46,541 nucleotides of DNA from Pseudotabrizicola algicola (GCF_010915705.1 NZ_JAAIKE010000015.1:1-46541), one strand, 5' to 3'; shown: positions 25,650-34,537, counted from the first letter of the stretch. The notes: a model not told the origin generated them from the sequence alone. Program-made: numbers and translations.

Positions 25650-26705
25650 CTAGATCAATCTTCGAACGCTTTGCTCAAATTGCACCGGATCACTTGAAAG
25701 ATCGATCGTCTTGAACTGCATCTGATGCCCCTGAATTATCACCAGCTCATCTATCGATCCGCCCGTTTGGGGATGCAGCAACATGCCCGACGTAGTCAGG
25801 CTGGCGGGGTCATCAAGACGCTCCTGACTGCGCAGGTAGGCATAAAGCTGGTAGATGTAATTGCTCTTGAGAATCTGATCTCGGTAGGCCGAAGCCGCAA
25901 AAATCGCAGTAAATTTCGTGTCGATCACGATGCGTCGCCCCGTGGCAGGGTGTCGAAGGTCGATATCGGTCTGCATTCCCGGCAGGATAGCCGCAATTCC
26001 GGGAGACGCAGCTTCGATCTGCCAAGCAAGGCGCTTGCCCTGTGTCACGTTCCAACCCTGAGGTTGCAGCTCAAGGCGCAGGGCGTTTCCGATAGCCCGC
26101 TCAAACAGGCGCCGAACGAGGTGTTCGGTGCTGTCAGGCAGAGCACCAGAAACAAAGCCAGCCTCTTCTGTCGGGATGATCGTGTCGAACACCATCCGGG
26201 ACAGCGCCACCATAAAGCGATCAGCGGTCTCGTTCCTGCCAATCTGATCGTTTGCGAGTTCAGCCCAAGACGGGCGCGCACCGACAACCCCAAGTCTCGT
26301 GAAATCTCCGGCCAGTTGCCGGCACCGATGCGCCACCAGTTCATCCGAAACCCGGCTGGCGAGCCGTTCCAAGGCAGCCCTGACCAATCTGTTTCGCGCC
26401 GTGTCCATCGTATGCTCTTCGAAGCGACAGGCGATGCGGCCGCGGTCCATCAATTGACGCGCCGTCGTTTCCAGCATGTCGATCCGACCGCGCACCCTTG
26501 AAAGGGTAGCTACTTTCGGGCGGTATCCACGAGAAAGGTTTCGGCGAAGGCGCTCTTCAACGACTTGCCCCAAGAGCCGCGCAACCAGCTCAGGAAGGTC
26601 GCGTGCAGCTTCGACCTGATGGTCAAAACGCCCTTTGAATTGCACCAGATCGGCCGCGTAAAGGAACAACAGCCAGACATTTCGCAAGGGGATCGCTGTA
26701 GCCAT
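25650..26705 (-). CDS. mcrC: McrC-family nuclease subunit of a modification-dependent restriction system
   Basis: This is a 351-aa partner of the McrB GTPase. The N-terminal helical part (IPLRNVWLLFLYAADL) is typical of McrC. The PD-(D/E)xK nuclease core is visible as MQTDIDL (D247) and RRIVIDTKFT (D262, K264), followed by QLYAYLRSQ. It is the DNA-cutting subunit and acts when McrB translocates after recognising modified cytosines. The start at 26705 overlaps the ancestral McrB stop (TAATG), so the two are coupled. All catalytic residues appear present. Confidence 0.92.
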   Translation of the reverse strand: MATAIPLRNVWLLFLYAADLVQFKGRFDHQVEAARDLPELVARLLGQVVEERLRRNLSRGYRPKVATLSRVRGRIDMLETTARQLMDRGRIACRFEEHTMDTARNRLVRAALERLASRVSDELVAHRCRQLAGDFTRLGVVGARPSWAELANDQIGRNETADRFMVALSRMVFDTIIPTEEAGFVSGALPDSTEHLVRRLFERAIGNALRLELQPQGWNVTQGKRLAWQIEAASPGIAAILPGMQTDIDLRHPATGRRIVIDTKFTAIFAASAYRDQILKSNYIYQLYAYLRSQERLDDPASLTTSGMLLHPQTGGSIDELVIIQGHQMQFKTIDLSSDPVQFEQSVRRLI

Positions 26706-28512
26706 TACAGGCCTGCACGAAGTGCCTGCGCCGCTTGCCTTGCTCGGTCTGGAGCATCAAACCAGTATTCCTGCAGCAGCGGTTCGATCTCGGTGTCGAT
26801 GACTTCTGCAAACCATGCCCTGGGGTCTGGGATGTCGTCATCGCTCGGCGTGACATAGGAATGGCCAACGCGAAACTGTGGTCCAAGGCTCGGTCTTCCG
26901 CGATGGTGTCGTTCAGCGCCTGCATCCGATCACGGATCAAGGCCGTCACGTCATCTGAGAAATTCCTGTCACGGCACCAATCCTGCCAAGCCTGATTGAG
27001 CAAGGGTTCAAGCGTTACGAAGGCAAATCTGCGGCGCAGGGCAAGATCCACAAGTGCGAGGGACCGATCCGCGATGTTCATCGTGCCGATGATATGCAGG
27101 TTATCGGGCACGTGGATTTTCTCGCCCGGGATCTTGCGATAGGCCAGCTCCATCGCATCCGCCCGGCTGCGCTTGGTATTCTCCAAGAGCGTCAACATCT
27201 CCCCGAACACCTGCGCTGGATTGCCCCGGTTGATTTCCTCAATGATCAGGACGTGCGGCAAGTCGGGCTGGGCGCGCGCGGCCTCAACCACTTGCAGGAA
27301 AATGCCGTCGGTCAACGTCAACCCTGTGCTGGAAGGGCGGTAGCCCCGCACAAAATCCTCGTAAGAGAGTGACGGGTGAAACTGGACGGAGCGCAGTTGA
27401 TCCGGCAAGGGCGATTTGCGCCCGATTAAGGCTTTCGCCAATCGCTTGGCCAGCCATGTTTTTCCCGTTCCCGGCGGCCCCTGCAGGATCAGGTTTTTCT
27501 TGGATGACAGGCGATCCACAAGACCGGATAGGGTATCACGACCGAGAAACCCGCCCTCGTTGATGATGTCATCCACCGTGTAGGGCAGGATTTCCGGCAC
27601 AGGGATATTGTCGTCTTCTGCGGCGTCCTCAGCTTCACTTGCGCTCAAAGGGTCGATCTCAGGGGCAAAACGCTCTGCCCAATAGGAATGGCCCAAGAAA
27701 TAGCCGTAATCCTGTTCGGCGCCGTCGAAGGTAAACGCTACCAGCTTCCTTGCCATGTCATCATCTTCTACTCGGGCACGGGCAACGGTTGTGCGGTAGG
27801 TGTAGAAATACCAGTCTTTTGGTGGATCAAGCTCTTGCCAGTCCACCTCGACTGTCAGCCCATCACCGCGGTTGGCGGTGATGGTGCCAATGGCTTTGAT
27901 ACGCATCACGCTGGCGGCACGGCCGTGGTTTTCGAACGGCACCTCGTTTTTCCGGGTGAACGACGCTTTGATGGCAATCCGGTCGCCGGCCTTCATCTGC
28001 CTGACGAGCTTTGAGAATTTGTCCTCGTAGCCGTTTTCCCAGATGCCCTCTTTCAAAAACCGATCGGTCTGATCCCCATTTGACCATGATGCGCCGACAA
28101 ACCAGTGGTTCACCCCTTCAGGCGCGATGTCATCCTTGGGAGCAACCTGTTCGTCTTCGTCGCCAGCAAAATTGACCCGGGCTGTCTTGAAGATTTCGGC
28201 GGCCCACTCTGGCGACAGCTCCGCCTTCCACCCCCGATCAGACAGCCCCCAAACACCACGGCTGGGCGAGGTCATGATACCTGCCGTGAACAGATAAGAT
28301 CGGGCGAAATGGACCCTGTTCTCGAACTTCGATCCACCGTTCTTGTTGGCGAGAGCCAGAAAATCTGCAGAGATCTGGTGCCGCTTGATCAGTTCATCGA
28401 AGATTTGGCGCGGTCGAGCCTGGCCACCGAGGTCGCGCATAATCTCGACCACAGGCACGAAGTAGCTGACAAACTGAGGGACCCCCTCGATTTTCTGCTC
28501 ATGCAGTCCCAT
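26705..28512 (-). CDS. mcrB: McrB-type AAA+ GTPase with winged-helix and EVE domains, frameshifted near the C-terminus
   Basis: This is the motor and recognition subunit. Residues 10-110 are an Mrr-type winged helix (VPQFVSYFVPVVEIMRDLGG). Residues 135-270 are an EVE domain (NHWFVGASWSNGD, FSKLVRQMKAGDRIAIKA), which binds modified bases. Residues 320 onward are the McrB AAA+ core (LQGPPGTGKTWLAKRLA, VLIIEEINRGNPAQVFGEML, GTMNIADRSLALVDLALRRRF). Near 26883 the frame slips: adding one G (TTGGACC to TTGGGACC) restores GPQFRVGHSYVTP and a sensible end at TAA 26707-26705, overlapping mcrC. Uncorrected, translation runs on to 26623 with about 80 foreign residues. This is either a recent mutation or a sequencing error. 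The start follows GGGGGG. Confidence 0.9.
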
Positions 28513-28593
28513 GGCTACCCCCCAAGCTTATCGCATATGGGCAGACTGGCATCTTTATCCTTGATGGCCAAGGGCTTGTATTTCAGATACAAC

Positions 28594-28985
28594 TGGCGTT
28601 GTTGCAGAACGCTTGCCTGAGGCATAACAGCTTCTTTCCCCGTCTGGATCAAGCCAAGCGGACGATCTTGGCGGTGCCGAGTGCGTTTAAGCGGTTGATG
28701 AGGGCGACGCGGATCTGGATTTCGGCGGTCTGGCTGTCGGGGTGCCTTGCGGCGATGCGCTCACCAAAGGCTTTCAGGCACCGCATTTTGGCCTCGATCC
28801 GGCTTCGGGCATGGTATCCGGTCCTGCGCTTCCAGAACGACCTGCCGTAGTGTCGGGTGGCACGCAGGTTTTCGTTTCTGGCGACTGCGGCTGGGCAGCC
28901 GTCATTCCAAGGTCGGCCGTTCTTGCGGATCGGGATGATCGGGGTGGCCTGCCGGTGGATGTCAGCCCATACTGGCCATCCGACA
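28594..28985 (-). mobile_element. IS5-family insertion sequence remnant (3' part of transposase)
   Basis: The frame from about 28985 to the TGA at 28649 reads FYNHVGWPVWADIH, IPIRKNGRPWNDGCPAAVARN, ATRHYGRSFWKR and IEAKMRCLKAFGERIAARHPDSQTAEI, ending RFNALGTA-like (RLNALGTAKIVRLA). This is the C-terminal part of an IS5-family DDE transposase. An IS-end-like GGCGTTGTTGCAGAACG lies at about 28594. The N-terminal half is absent and the left break is near 28985, so it is a dead fragment separating McrBC from the reverse transcriptase locus. Confidence 0.75.
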
Positions 28986-29102
28986 TGATTGTAGAAATCG
29001 GCGGGTTTGAGCCTCCAGTGTCGAACTTATTGATTGAAGCGATGTGAAAGAAATATCGCCCCTCTTGACCATATCGCGCTGCGTCACCACTATATCTGGT
29101 AT

Positions 29103-29235
29103 GTCCATGGTCGCCATGGCGTCCGACGTGAAGCTGGACCTGTCCATGCGGATCGTGCGCCACGGAGACCTCGCCAAGGTGGCTGTTGCCGCTGAGGTGT
29201 CTGTCGTAGCGGCCATGCCGTGCGCAGAGGATGGG
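29103..29235 (+). repeat. 133-bp direct repeat, copy 1
   Basis: This segment (GTCCATGGTCGCCATGG ... GCGCAGAGGATGGG) is identical over 133 bp to 29464-29596, in the same orientation as the downstream reverse transcriptase gene. In one frame it reads SDVKLDLSMRIVRHGDLAKV with high GC3, so it may be protein coding or derived from a gene. The copies are 361 bp apart, start to start. Confidence 0.95.
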
Positions 29236-29463
29236 CTGGGCCTGACCGTTGGCTTTGAAGCTGTGAATGCTCCGTCTTCCGACGGCCTCCAAGCAGCAGA
29301 TAAGCATTCAAAACGGCGGGCGCGGCCGGGGCGAAACGCGCTTGACGTCACTAAAAACCTGCTAAGGTGGAAGGTGGAGAAATGTGTGAACTTGCCCCGA
29401 AAAACCGGCTCGCCTGGGCTGGATTACCGGTGCGCGCGGAGTTTTGATCGCGCTCGCCGCAGC

Positions 29464-29596
29464 GTCCATGGTCGCCATGGCGTCCGACGTGAAGCTGGAC
29501 CTGTCCATGCGGATCGTGCGCCACGGAGACCTCGCCAAGGTGGCTGTTGCCGCTGAGGTGTCTGTCGTAGCGGCCATGCCGTGCGCAGAGGATGGG
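29464..29596 (+). repeat. 133-bp direct repeat, copy 2, adjoining the reverse transcriptase
   Basis: This is identical to 29103-29235 and ends 49 bp before the likely start of the reverse transcriptase. The two copies bracket a 228-bp spacer (29236-29463). The perfect identity implies a recent duplication or active homogenisation. Confidence 0.95.
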
Positions 29597-29645
29597 TGTT
29601 CGTCAACGGTCGGGATTGTATGAGCGGAGGACCCGAGCGAAGAAC

Positions 29646-30992
29646 ATGGCGAAAACATTATTCGAAGAAGTCAGAAGTGAGCAAAACATCTTCTCAGCTT
29701 GGCGACACGTGAAGCGGAGCGCTTTAAGCTCGGGGAACGCCGATATTCGCGGAAAAGCCGCCGAGTTCGAGCATGTGCACCAACGCCACCTTAAGCGCAT
29801 TATTGATCAGCTGCGCACTGGCAAGCTCTCCTTCGATCCTGTCGAGGGCGTCTTGAAAGACAAACGTAAGCGCCTTGCAGCAGGTAAAGACCCACGACCC
29901 ATTGCAATATCAAGCATCCAGAACCGTGTTGTGCAGCGAGCAATCCTACAGGTTCTACAACCAAGGCAGGCGCGTGACCTGCGCGACCCGGACACACGAT
30001 ATGAGACGATTCGCGACAACAGGCTGGGTCGTATCAATGACGTCAACCGATCTAAGTATGGCGTTGGAGGACTAATCTACCCTCATGGCGGCGTTCGCCC
30101 TGCCATAGAGCTAATCATGGCAGCAATCGACAGCGGGGCGAAATTCTATTTCCAGTCCGACATCCGGGCCTTCTTCACTAAGATCCCAACAGACAAGGTG
30201 GTTGACTTCATTCGGCGAGAAACCGAGGACGACGCATTCGTTGACCTGTTTGCCAAGGCTCTTGAAGTTCACTTGGGAAATGAAAATGAGCTTGTTGGCT
30301 ACACGCATCTATTTCCGAAGGGCGGAATTGGCGTTGCGCAGGGGTCCTCTCTTTCGGCCTTCGCAGGAAATGTGTTGCTTTTCGACATGGACCAACACTT
30401 GAACACCATGGGCGTGACAGCGGTGAGATACATCGATGACATTCTCATGGTCGGCGCAGACCTTGCATCTATCGACGCCGCCAAAGCATATGCTGAGAAA
30501 ACCCTAACCGACTTTGGTTTCGGTCTCTATACGCCGGCAGACGGCCCCGAAAAGGCATCACAAGGCGAGTGCAGCAAATCCATCAACTTCCTTGGCTGCA
30601 CACTACAGCCCAAGCGGTGTGTCCCCAGTGCGAAATCTATCGACAACATGAAGGAAACCGTCCGAGAGACGCTTTCCGCTTCCAAGGCTGCGATCAAGGA
30701 CGCGCTCATCAAGGGAACATCTCTAAACTTCAAGCATTCACATGGAGCCACTTTAGATTCTTTGGGAAGACGCATCCATGGATGGCAAAATTCCTTCGCC
30801 TTCTGCAATCAACGTCAACCCTTCGAGCACCTCGACGACTACGTTGCGCATCAGATCGCAGACTACCACGCCGTTATAATTCGGCACCTTGGGAAGGTAG
30901 ATCATCGGATCAAGGCGATGATACTTGGCGTGCCTTCAACAGCAGATATGTTCGACCACACGCGCAAAAAAGCTGCCAAACAATCATGTTGA
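29646..30992 (+). CDS. Reverse transcriptase, unassigned group (possibly an antiviral DRT-type RT)
   Basis: This is a 448-aa RNA-directed DNA polymerase. RT motifs appear in order: RPIAISSIQNRVVQRAI (RT2), YFQSDIRAFFTKIP (RT3, catalytic Asp), GIGVAQGSSLSAFAGNVLL (RT4), YIDDILMVG (residues 262-265, catalytic Asp pair) and SINFLGCTL (RT7). There is no maturase (GIIM) or HNH domain, so it is not a group II intron protein. The retron VTG motif is not seen, nor a variable-repeat pair of the diversity-generating type. The lone, about 450-aa architecture inside a defence island suits the unknown-group/DRT class. The ATG at 29646 (MAKTLFEEV) is chosen; an ATG at 29592 lies inside the repeat. Duplicated 133-bp repeats precede it. 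Confidence 0.85.
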   Translation: MAKTLFEEVRSEQNIFSAWRHVKRSALSSGNADIRGKAAEFEHVHQRHLKRIIDQLRTGKLSFDPVEGVLKDKRKRLAAGKDPRPIAISSIQNRVVQRAILQVLQPRQARDLRDPDTRYETIRDNRLGRINDVNRSKYGVGGLIYPHGGVRPAIELIMAAIDSGAKFYFQSDIRAFFTKIPTDKVVDFIRRETEDDAFVDLFAKALEVHLGNENELVGYTHLFPKGGIGVAQGSSLSAFAGNVLLFDMDQHLNTMGVTAVRYIDDILMVGADLASIDAAKAYAEKTLTDFGFGLYTPADGPEKASQGECSKSINFLGCTLQPKRCVPSAKSIDNMKETVRETLSASKAAIKDALIKGTSLNFKHSHGATLDSLGRRIHGWQNSFAFCNQRQPFEHLDDYVAHQIADYHAVIIRHLGKVDHRIKAMILGVPSTADMFDHTRKKAAKQSC

Positions 30993-31140
30993 GGCTGCTG
31001 CAGGCTCGTAAGCTTTCTGAGCTATGCGGTCGTTAAAGGGGCGTAGCGAGCGACAACTCACCACCCAAACCGCTGCCGCTCGTAAGTCAAACCGAGGCCC
31101 GTGCGCGATCTCCGAATGCCCAGCAGGCACCCCATCAACA

Positions 31141-32223
31141 TCACTGCACCCACGGCCGCTCCTCCAGTCCTTCCCCCCGCTCCAACGCCCGGATCACATC
31201 CCGCAGACTCAATCGCCGCCCCAACACTTTGGGCGCACGATCAAGGACCTCAAGGATCGCCTCCACCCCGAGATCTGACAGTTCCATCTTCTGGCCTTGC
31301 GCCTTTGCAAATGCGCTCAACTGCACCGGCGTAATATCCGGCAACTGGATCAGCTGGCACCGGCTTCGCACAGTCTCCGGCACTTTATGAACGTCGTTTG
31401 CGGTCATGACCCAGACGATGTGGGACATGTCGAACCGCAGGCGGAAGTAGGGGCATTCCCATTCGGCCGAGGTCGCTGGCTCGATCAGCGACAAAAGGGC
31501 GTCGGCAAAGGAAAACCCTGTGCCGTTCGTTGATGTGCCGCGCTTGGCCTTGCAGAGCTCGTCCACGATGATGACTGGGTTTGCAATCCGCCTGCCGAGA
31601 ATGAGGTCCAGCGGCCGCCCGGCGAGAGCCGTGCCCCATCCGCGATCCAAACCGCATAGCGCGAAACCCGCGCCGCCCTTTGAGGCATCAATGTCCGCGG
31701 TCGGCACGGACAGAAACTTGGCCAGCTTTCGTGCCCAGACCGACTTTCCGATCCCCGGCGGGCCGTTCAGGATCACTGGCCGCATGCGGATGGCTTCACC
31801 GCGACGGGCCGCGCGCCGCAGGGCGTGCCAGGCATATTCCGTGGCGGGGCCCATCCATGGCATGTCGGCATGCAGTTCGGCCGCAACCTCATCCGCCCAA
31901 TGCTCGGTTTTCACCATTGCTAGATCAACGCCCTGCAACACAGTCGTAATGCGCGCCAGCTCATCCTTTTTCAGATGAGAGACGCCGGCATAAGCCGCCT
32001 GCCGATCTGCCAGCAGACCCGCCCGGCGTTTGACCTTCTTTGTATCGTCATAGGTGATGGGCGTGCCCTTCACCATCGGCTCGGAGTCATCTTCATCCTC
32101 CCATTCCGCGCGGGCAGGCTGTCTGGGCAGATCACGCAAGCGGCGCAGGGTGGCCATAAGGCGCGCTTCGATTTTGGTGGCATCTTGAAAAGGGGGCACG
32201 TCGACGAATTTGATCCGCGTCAT
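31141..32223 (-). CDS. Lon-like AAA+ ATPase without protease domain
   Basis: This is a 360-aa protein whose central part is a Lon-type AAA+ module. It has Walker A LNGPPGIGKSVWARKLA, Walker B PVIIVDELCK, an insert with sensor I region MSHIVWVMTANDV, an arginine-finger region PETVRSRCQLI, and a lid with LGRRLSLRDVIRALE as sensor II. The Lon substrate domain and Ser-Lys protease domain are absent. The first 100 residues are charged and unlike Lon. It lies divergently from tniQ across 271 bp and could be an ATPase for target choice in place of TnsC, or a remodeller belonging to the reverse-transcriptase cargo. Neither is shown by the sequence. Confidence 0.8.
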   Translation of the reverse strand: MTRIKFVDVPPFQDATKIEARLMATLRRLRDLPRQPARAEWEDEDDSEPMVKGTPITYDDTKKVKRRAGLLADRQAAYAGVSHLKKDELARITTVLQGVDLAMVKTEHWADEVAAELHADMPWMGPATEYAWHALRRAARRGEAIRMRPVILNGPPGIGKSVWARKLAKFLSVPTADIDASKGGAGFALCGLDRGWGTALAGRPLDLILGRRIANPVIIVDELCKAKRGTSTNGTGFSFADALLSLIEPATSAEWECPYFRLRFDMSHIVWVMTANDVHKVPETVRSRCQLIQLPDITPVQLSAFAKAQGQKMELSDLGVEAILEVLDRAPKVLGRRLSLRDVIRALERGEGLEERPWVQ

Positions 32224-32244
32224 CGGTGAGGTTCCATATCCGGC

Positions 32245-32472
32245 ATGTCTGGCTGGGACGGGTCAGGCTTGGCTTTGGCCAAGCGAACGGACCCGGTCCC
32301 GGTGGGAGACTGGTCAGTCAGCCCGTATGCGGCGGATATGAAGATGCGCGGTCATGTTCCTTGGCTATTCTGGACCGACCAGACCGGTCAAGCCCCCCTT
32401 TCGAGGGGGCAGCGAGCATCTACGCCGGATCCTTCATATCTAGGCAGAGACGGAAGCTGCGGGTATCACTGA
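32245..32472 (+). CDS. Possible small protein in the AAA-tniQ divergent gap
   Basis: This 75-codon frame (MSGWDGSGLALAKRTDPVPVGDW...GSCGYH) has no known relative and no good ribosome-binding site. The same stretch holds inverted repeats that may be the real content: GCTTGG-CTTTG-CCAAGC-like at 32268-32285 and GCCCCC-CTTTCGA-GGGGGC at about 32391-32409. It may be only a leader or promoter region for the divergent genes. Confidence 0.2.
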   Translation: MSGWDGSGLALAKRTDPVPVGDWSVSPYAADMKMRGHVPWLFWTDQTGQAPLSRGQRASTPDPSYLGRDGSCGYH

Positions 32473-32494
32473 CAAAAATGTTGAGACGTTTCTC

Positions 32495-34249
32495 ATGAAG
32501 ACCACGGATTTGCTGCCCGTAAAGATGCCTCGTCCGGCCCATCGGGAAACGGTCTTCTCGTTCCTGTCGCGTTGCGCGGCCACATGGCAGACAACCACCC
32601 GTCAGTTCGCCTACGACATCGGCACATCGCTGAAGTTTATCGCGATGCAGAACGAAGTGACGCTCCGTCTGTTCGCAGAGCGGACCAAACTCTCACCCGA
32701 AGACCTCGCTGAACTCATGTCCTGGACCGGGGAGAAGATCGGCAATGTGAGGATGCGCTTTCGCGAGGAGGTTTTCGTGTCTCGTGCACTGCGCAACCCG
32801 GATGTGCAGGGCTGCCCGATGTGTCTGCGCGAGGATATTGCAGCAGCCGATACGTCCCCGACAGCGGTCATGGTGATGCGGGGGAATTGGCTGATGCGAG
32901 ATGCTGTGCTTTGCATCCGGCATGGCCACCCTTTGGTAACGCTCTGGTCCGCAGTCAAGGTCGACGCCCGATATGATATCGGCGCGAATCTGGAGGCGAT
33001 CATGCTAGACCTGCAAGCTGGTGCCTTCGACCGCCCTCGGCAGGAGCCGTCACCCTATGACCTGTGGCTGGATCGGCGGCTGGAGGATGGAACGGACTCG
33101 ACGGCCCTCAAGGACCACGGGCTGTTTGCTGCCACCACCTTCTGTCGATACCTCGGGATGGCCCGTCTTGGCGTAGACATAGGTCCGGATAAGGAGCGTG
33201 CGGGGGCGTTTCTCGCAGCCGGGTTTGAGATTGCGGCGCAGGGTGCATCCGCAATCCGGTCCGAGTTTGATCGGCTGGCCGCGCGGGCAACCGAACCAAA
33301 GCAAGGGGCAAAAACTGCCTTTGGCGAACTCTACAGCGCCCTTGGCCAGCTCTATACCGATGACCCCGGTTTCACGGCCTTCCGGATCATTCTTCGAGAC
33401 TGCATTCTGGACCACTGGCCCTATGCCCCGGGCGAGCTGCTTCTGGGAGAACCGGTTCTTGTGCGGCGCAAGCATTCCGTCAGTTCCGCTGCTGAAGAGA
33501 TCGGGATCGGGCAAAAATTGGTCCGGCAGTTTCTAATCGAAGCCGGCGCGGTCCAGCAGTATGACCCACGGCCAGACGCGCGGCTGATCTTTGACGCCGA
33601 ACAGAACAAGGCTCTGCTCGCCGAGATCCCGACCTTGGTCGGCCCCATCGCGATGCAAGACGCAATGGGCGCCACCAAGATGGAATTGATCGCGTTGGAG
33701 GAAGAGGGGCTGCTTGCTCCACGAACCCGGATCCCTTCCGTCAAGAACGTCTGGCGGATCGCCGATGGTGAGGCACTCGTGGCAAAGCTGCTGGCGCGGG
33801 CCGCGAGGGTTGCGGCCGACGACCCGTCTTGGGAAACGCTCCTTTTGGCGCGCAAGCGGACAGGTATCGGCCTTGCAAAGATGGTGCACGCCATTGATGC
33901 CGGTTCCCTCGATGTTGGCGCAAGGCAAGGCGTTGCGGGGTTCCATGGCATCGTGGTGCGATTGGAACAGCTCGCGCCCTTGATTGCAGCCAAAGAAGCG
34001 CCGGACCCGACAGAGGGCGGCAAGTTGCAAAGCGCCGCGGCCTTTGGCCGGTCCATAGGACTGCGGGATAACCGCAGCTTTGCGGCGCTGATGGATGCGG
34101 GTCATGTCCCGGCGAAAGCGCGCCTCCACCCCGGCACCAAGCGGATGCAATACTGGATGGACGAGGCCGACATTGCCGCCTTCACCGCCCGCTTTGCCAC
34201 GCCATCCATGTTGATTGCAGAGACAGGATTGCACCGAAACACGATCTAG
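32495..34249 (+). CDS. tniQ: TniQ-family target-selection protein with in-frame amber near the 3' end
   Basis: This 584-aa TnsD/TniQ-type protein normally recognises the insertion site and recruits the transposase. The N-terminal TniQ domain (HRETVFSFLSRCAA) contains the zinc motif C107-P-M-C110 with C140-IR-H143, followed by the DNA-binding C-terminal half with several repeated helix-turn-helix-like units (ARLIFDAEQNKALLAEIPTL, MQDAMGATKMELIALEEEG, AAAFGRSIGLRDNRSFAAL). After the TAG at 34247 the same frame continues with a natural-looking tail (SMLDAARVEPFAPNGKDFGA) up to TGA at 34396, so about 48 residues are cut off. Its 3' end faces the right element end and the tRNA-Arg gene, the presumed target. 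Confidence 0.85.
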   Translation: MKTTDLLPVKMPRPAHRETVFSFLSRCAATWQTTTRQFAYDIGTSLKFIAMQNEVTLRLFAERTKLSPEDLAELMSWTGEKIGNVRMRFREEVFVSRALRNPDVQGCPMCLREDIAAADTSPTAVMVMRGNWLMRDAVLCIRHGHPLVTLWSAVKVDARYDIGANLEAIMLDLQAGAFDRPRQEPSPYDLWLDRRLEDGTDSTALKDHGLFAATTFCRYLGMARLGVDIGPDKERAGAFLAAGFEIAAQGASAIRSEFDRLAARATEPKQGAKTAFGELYSALGQLYTDDPGFTAFRIILRDCILDHWPYAPGELLLGEPVLVRRKHSVSSAAEEIGIGQKLVRQFLIEAGAVQQYDPRPDARLIFDAEQNKALLAEIPTLVGPIAMQDAMGATKMELIALEEEGLLAPRTRIPSVKNVWRIADGEALVAKLLARAARVAADDPSWETLLLARKRTGIGLAKMVHAIDAGSLDVGARQGVAGFHGIVVRLEQLAPLIAAKEAPDPTEGGKLQSAAAFGRSIGLRDNRSFAALMDAGHVPAKARLHPGTKRMQYWMDEADIAAFTARFATPSMLIAETGLHRNTI

Positions 34250-34472
34250 AGCATGCTGGACGCTGCCCGAGTCGAACCGTTTGCGCCGAACGGAAAGGAC
34301 TTCGGGGCGGTCTTCCTGCGGTCTGACCTCGCCAAAGTGCCGCAGTTTTCGTCGGCCGCCCTCATTTCAGGGCCAAAACCGGGGAAAAACGGCTGAATCC
34401 CGCCCCGAATGGGCCTGAATAAAATACATAATAATTTCAATTACTTGATACTCAACGGACAGGCAGGATAAG

Positions 34473-34527
34473 GGGGTGTGCTATTCAAAAGTGCCATTTC
34501 GTGCACTCTTATGCTTCTTTGGCAACA
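34473..34527 (-). repeat. Right end of the Tn7-like element
   Basis: Read inward from ACA at 34527 (TGT on the minus strand), the end carries GCATAAGAGTGCAC at 34514-34501, identical over 14 bp to left-end repeat L1. A second, weaker site has GGGGTGTGC at 34473-34481, matching the GCACACCCC half of the left repeats. The interval from the tniQ tail to here (34397-34472) is AT-rich and shows no gene. Confidence 0.75.
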
Positions 34528-34537
34528 CGCAAGGAAA

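Larger units (their letters stand above)
21121..34527. mobile_element. Tn7-like element inserted next to tRNA-Arg, carrying a defence-type cargo
   Basis: The boundaries come from inverted end repeats: GCATAAGAGTGCAC occurs 10 nt inside TGT at 21121 and, inverted, 13 nt inside ACA ending at 34527. Extra copies inside each end fit multiple TnsB-binding sites. Between the ends are a TnsA-like gene, a TnsB-like gene without its DDE domain and a TniQ gene, plus cargo: McrBC, a reverse transcriptase, a Lon-like ATPase and unknowns. The right end is about 10 bp from the 3' end of a tRNA-Arg gene. No 5-bp target duplication is evident (ATGCA left, CGCAA right). No TnsC or intact transposase was found, so it is probably immobile or moves only with help in trans. 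Confidence 0.72.

Noticed and set aside
29044-29556. 170-codon plus-strand frame through repeat 1 as a protein gene
   Set aside because: It has no ribosome-binding site or family. The coding frame differs between the two repeat copies, so it is described only as part of the repeat region.
29103-29596. Template/variable repeat pair of a diversity-generating retroelement
   Set aside because: The two copies are identical, without adenine-specific differences, and no target gene with a C-terminal variable domain is present.
21121-34527. CRISPR-associated transposon
   Set aside because: No CRISPR repeats and no Cas genes were seen inside the element; targeting is better explained by TniQ and the tRNA.
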